Shown here piece by piece: positions 61,153 through 64,000 of a stretch of DNA of 64,000 nucleotides; the stretch's first letter is position 1; each line of letters opens with the position of its first letter. The position numbers and the translations under genes were made by a program. Under the pieces are notes generated by a model. The model made no database searches. It was given only the letters and a program-made list of their open reading frames with translations, and had not been told where the DNA came from. Source of the DNA: Aliidiomarina minuta (GTDB lineage: Bacteria > Pseudomonadota > Gammaproteobacteria > Enterobacterales > Alteromonadaceae); contig NZ_PIPL01000001.1 of the NCBI RefSeq assembly GCF_003987145.1, forward strand, positions 682,001 to 746,000, read 5' to 3'.

Positions 61153-62790
61153 TTAACTACGCTGTTTTTTCTGATATTCACCGGCTGCGGCTATAAAACC
61201 ACTGAAAAGCGGGTGACCATCGCGTGGCGTTGAGGTGAATTCCGGATGGAACTGCACCGCCACAAACCAGGGATGAGAAGACACTTCAATGGCCTCTACC
61301 AGGCGTTTGTCATAAGACAGCCCAGAAATGGTCAGGCCTGCTACTTCAAGCTGTTCACGATAATTATTATTCACTTCATAACGATGGCGATGACGCTCTT
61401 CAATCACATCACTACCATATAATTTGTGAATCAGGGTTCCCGGAATCAAGTGACAAGGTTGTGCACCCAGACGCATAGTACCGCCCAGATCAGAACCTTC
61501 ATCGCGCATTTCCATCTGTCCGCTTTCTGACATCCATTCAGTAATCAAACCGACCACAGGATGCGCCGACTCGGCATCAAATTCTGTGCTGTTAGCGCCT
61601 TCCAGACCTGCCATATCACGGGCAAACTCCATCAGTGCTACCTGCATACCCAGACAAATGCCCAGATAAGGAATATGGTTTTCACGGGCATAACGGGCGG
61701 CCAGTATTTTGCCTTCGATACCACGACCACCAAAACCACCAGGCACTAAAATAGCGTCCACGCCTTCCAGCTTGCTTAGCCCTTTGCTTTCAATGTCCTG
61801 CGAATCTATATAACGAATGTGCACAGTCAATCGATTATGCAAACCAGCATGCGCCAGCGCTTCATTGACCGACTTATAGGCATCCGGAAGTTCAACGTAT
61901 TTACCCACAAAACCGACAGTGACTTCACCACTTGGATTGGACTCCAGGTACAGTACCCGCTCCCACTCTGCTAAGTCAGCTTCCGGGCACTCAATGCCAA
62001 AGCGATTAACCACCAGTTCATCCAGCCCCTGAGCTTTTAACATTGCTGGAATTTTATAAATGCTATCGACGTCTTTCAAAGAGATAACGGCGCGTTCCTG
62101 CACATTGGTAAAGAGCGCAATTTTTGCTCTTTCATTGGCCGGAACCGTGCGGTCAGAACGGCAGATAAGCACGTCAGGCTGAATGCCAATAGAACGTAGT
62201 TCTTTGACTGAGTGCTGGGTAGGTTTGGTTTTAACTTCACCGGCAGCCCCCAGGAAAGGCACCAGTGTCAGATGAATGAAAAGCGCACGTTCACGACCAA
62301 TTTCAGTACCCAGCTGGCGAATGGCTTCGAGGAAAGGTTGCGATTCGATATCACCGACCGTACCACCAATTTCCACCAAAGCCACATCATAACCTTCAGC
62401 ACCTTCCACCACACGACGTTTGATGTCATTGGTAATATGCGGAATAACCTGAATGGTTGCACCTAAGAAGTCACCACGCCGCTCACGGCGTAACACATCT
62501 TCATACACCCGACCGGTGGTGAAGTTGTTTTTCTTAGTCATGCGGGTACGAATATAGCGCTCGTAATGCCCCAAATCCAGATCCGTTTCTGCACCGTCTA
62601 CGGTGACAAAAACTTCGCCGTGCTGAATCGGGCTCATAGTGCCCGGATCAACATTGATATAAGGGTCAAGCTTAAGAATTGTTACGTTAAGGCCACGGGC
62701 CTCAAGAATTGCTGCTAATGATGCCGCCGCAATGCCTTTTCCCAGCGAGGATACAACACCGCCGGTGACGAAAATATATTTTGTTGCCAT
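61153..62790 (-). CDS. pyrG: CTP synthase
   Basis: Makes CTP from UTP, ATP and glutamine. The 545-residue protein (same length as E. coli) has the N-terminal amidoligase domain (FVTGGVVSSLGKGIAAASLAAIL, KLDPYINVDPGTMSP, EIGGTVGDIES) and the C-terminal class I glutamine amidotransferase domain. The nucleophile Cys is in YLGICLGMQ and the His-Glu pair in AVQFHPEFTSTP. It follows mazG and precedes eno, the conserved order. Confidence 0.99.
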   Translation of the reverse strand: MATKYIFVTGGVVSSLGKGIAAASLAAILEARGLNVTILKLDPYINVDPGTMSPIQHGEVFVTVDGAETDLDLGHYERYIRTRMTKKNNFTTGRVYEDVLRRERRGDFLGATIQVIPHITNDIKRRVVEGAEGYDVALVEIGGTVGDIESQPFLEAIRQLGTEIGRERALFIHLTLVPFLGAAGEVKTKPTQHSVKELRSIGIQPDVLICRSDRTVPANERAKIALFTNVQERAVISLKDVDSIYKIPAMLKAQGLDELVVNRFGIECPEADLAEWERVLYLESNPSGEVTVGFVGKYVELPDAYKSVNEALAHAGLHNRLTVHIRYIDSQDIESKGLSKLEGVDAILVPGGFGGRGIEGKILAARYARENHIPYLGICLGMQVALMEFARDMAGLEGANSTEFDAESAHPVVGLITEWMSESGQMEMRDEGSDLGGTMRLGAQPCHLIPGTLIHKLYGSDVIEERHRHRYEVNNNYREQLEVAGLTISGLSYDKRLVEAIEVSSHPWFVAVQFHPEFTSTPRDGHPLFSGFIAAAGEYQKKQRS

Positions 62791-62871
62791 GCATAACCTG
62801 TAGCGTCAGGGAATTTAGGAAAAGTACTTCAGACGGGGAGACAGTATACCCGAGCCGGGCACCAGCAACAA

Positions 62872-63651
62872 TCACCTTTGCTTAGCCAGTTGCCAGAAGT
62901 TTTCCAGTTGTTCCAGTGAATAATCGTCAACAGCTTTATCCTGCGCTGCTACCTGTTGTTCAATATAGCGAAAACGCTGCATAAATTTCTGGTTGGCACC
63001 ACGCAAGGCATTTTCAGGGTTGACCTTAGCGTGCCGCGCCAGGTTAACGGCCGCAAACAGCAAATCACCAACCTCTTCCTCTACCCGGTTTTGCTCTACG
63101 GTCCCCTGCAGCTCTTCCTCTACTTCTTCTATTTCTTCGCGTACTTTAGCGCTGACATCTTTGATATCATGCCAGTCAAAACCCACGCTACGACAACGTT
63201 TCTGAATTTTCACCGCCTGCAATAAAGCGGGTAAATTGGCGGGTATGTCGTCAAATACACTGGACGAGTTTTTTTTCTCAGCCCGTTCCTGCTTTTTTAT
63301 CGCTTCCCACTGTTCTTTGACCGCCTCTTCATCAGCGACATCACCACTACCAAACACATGGGGATGGCGCCGTTCCAGTTTGTCACTGACCGTACTGGCA
63401 ATATCCGCAAAATCAAACCACTGCTGCTCTTTACCCAGTTGCGCATAAAAGACGACCTGGAATAAAAGGTCACCCAGTTCGTCTTTAATCGCCTGAGGTT
63501 CACCTTTGGCAATAGCGTCCGCGACTTCATAAGCTTCTTCAATGGTATGCGGCACTATGCTCTGAAAGTTCTGTTTGATATCCCAGGGACAGCCAGAAAC
63601 CGGGTCACGCAGGCTTTCCATAATAGTTAACAGACGTTGCAATGCCTGCAT
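62872..63651 (-). CDS. mazG: nucleoside triphosphate pyrophosphohydrolase MazG
   Basis: Hydrolyses NTPs to NMPs and lowers ppGpp in E. coli, fitting its place next to relA. The 259-residue protein has two MazG domains: residues about 10-115 with HTIEEAYEVADAI and ELGDLLFQVVFYAQL, and 130-225 with VREEIEEVEEEL and VGDLLFAAVNLARHA. AGAGG lies 7 bases upstream of the ATG. The relA stop is 10 bases before it. The 81 bases between mazG and pyrG show no clear terminator. Confidence 0.96.
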   Translation of the reverse strand: MQALQRLLTIMESLRDPVSGCPWDIKQNFQSIVPHTIEEAYEVADAIAKGEPQAIKDELGDLLFQVVFYAQLGKEQQWFDFADIASTVSDKLERRHPHVFGSGDVADEEAVKEQWEAIKKQERAEKKNSSSVFDDIPANLPALLQAVKIQKRCRSVGFDWHDIKDVSAKVREEIEEVEEELQGTVEQNRVEEEVGDLLFAAVNLARHAKVNPENALRGANQKFMQRFRYIEQQVAAQDKAVDDYSLEQLENFWQLAKQR

Positions 63652-63661
63652 ATAAATACCT

Positions 63662-64000
63662 CTAACTGTTTAACCGCTGCACATTGAGCACATCGCTTAT
63701 CTGACGCACCCTGTTAAGTACCCGCTGCAATTCGTTATTGTCGCGCACATACAAAGTCAGAGAAATGGTCACCTGTTGCTGGACCTTATCAAGGCGCGAA
63801 CTGATTTCGCCGACATTGACTTTTTCATTCGCCATCACAGTAGTCACATCATGCAATAAGCCGTTACGATCCATAGCATCGACCAGGATACGCGCCTCAT
63901 ACTGCTGTTCCTGCTGCCCCGACCAGGAAACTTCTATGCCCCGCTCCGGATTCTGCTCCAGCAACTGTTTAAGCTGCTCGCAATCCCGCTGATGTACAGA
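63662..64000 (-). CDS. relA: GTP pyrophosphokinase RelA, C-terminal part; 5' end beyond the window
   Basis: RelA makes (p)ppGpp on stalled ribosomes. Only the last 112 residues are inside the window. They start with SVHQRDCEQL, matching the end of the conserved-Cys/zinc-finger region, and then form the C-terminal ACT (RRM) domain (YEARILVDAMDRNGLLHDVTTVMANEKVNVGEISSRLD...VTISLTLYVRDNNELQRVLNRVRQI). The order relA-mazG-pyrG supports RelA over SpoT. The synthetase and hydrolase-like domains cannot be seen. Confidence 0.92.
   Translation of the reverse strand, partial: SVHQRDCEQLKQLLEQNPERGIEVSWSGQQEQQYEARILVDAMDRNGLLHDVTTVMANEKVNVGEISSRLDKVQQQVTISLTLYVRDNNELQRVLNRVRQISDVLNVQRLNS

Overview
The window looks like chromosomal core DNA of a marine-type gammaproteobacterium in the Alteromonadales, most like Idiomarinaceae (Idiomarina, Pseudidiomarina, Aliidiomarina). 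This placement is inferred from gene content and order, not from a search. The evidence is the block relA-mazG-pyrG-eno-ftsB-ispD-ispF-truD-surE-pcm-yqaA-nlpD-rpoS facing mutS, the pspF/pspABC-sapABCDF neighbourhood, a full phenylalanine/tyrosine degradation cluster under a TyrR regulator, and many exported peptidases. I see no tRNA, rRNA, CRISPR array, insertion sequence or prophage. Genes are densely packed and no gene-free stretch exceeds 300 bases.

Layout. 1-6.7 kb: the 5' part of waaA (reverse, cut by the window edge), a YvcK/CofD-like gene, and an M14 carboxypeptidase followed directly by an S9 serine peptidase. 6.7-11.8 kb: dcd and apbC (reverse), then metG-rlmI (forward). 11.8-18.8 kb: a complete tripartite RND efflux operon headed by a TetR gene, with a second TetR gene upstream; both TetR genes carry the same operator. 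18.9-25.2 kb: PilZ protein, HinT, a small lipoprotein, gamma-glutamyltransferase, a rhombosortase-like protease and a DPP-IV-like lipoprotein. 25.2-33.6 kb: hppD-hmgA-fahA-maiA, tyrR, phhA-phhB and a methionine gamma-lyase. Together they take phenylalanine to tyrosine to fumarate plus acetoacetate, with TyrR boxes before hppD and over the tyrR promoter. 33.7-43.5 kb: phage-shock genes pspABC and pspF, the SapABCDF ABC transporter and PutP. 43.5-48.3 kb: a patatin-like protein, an EAL-HDOD protein, a PPP-type phosphatase and a DUF885 lipoprotein. 48.5-64 kb: recA with a clear SOS box, a CinA C-terminal amidase, mutS, and the long reverse-strand housekeeping block ending in the 3' part of relA.

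The most striking observation is in mutS. Codon 41 is an in-frame ochre stop where homologues have a lysine, seven codons after the mismatch-recognition Phe-x-Glu, while the rest of the gene is open. If real, the strain would lack normal mismatch repair. No wholly new multi-gene system was recognised. Other items worth checking are the paired TetR operators, an 11-bp-arm inverted repeat covering the methionine gamma-lyase ribosome-binding site, a terminator-like hairpin in the putP leader, head-to-head DnaA-box-like sequences at the mutS/rpoS junction, and an Asn in the proton-relay motif of the RND pump.
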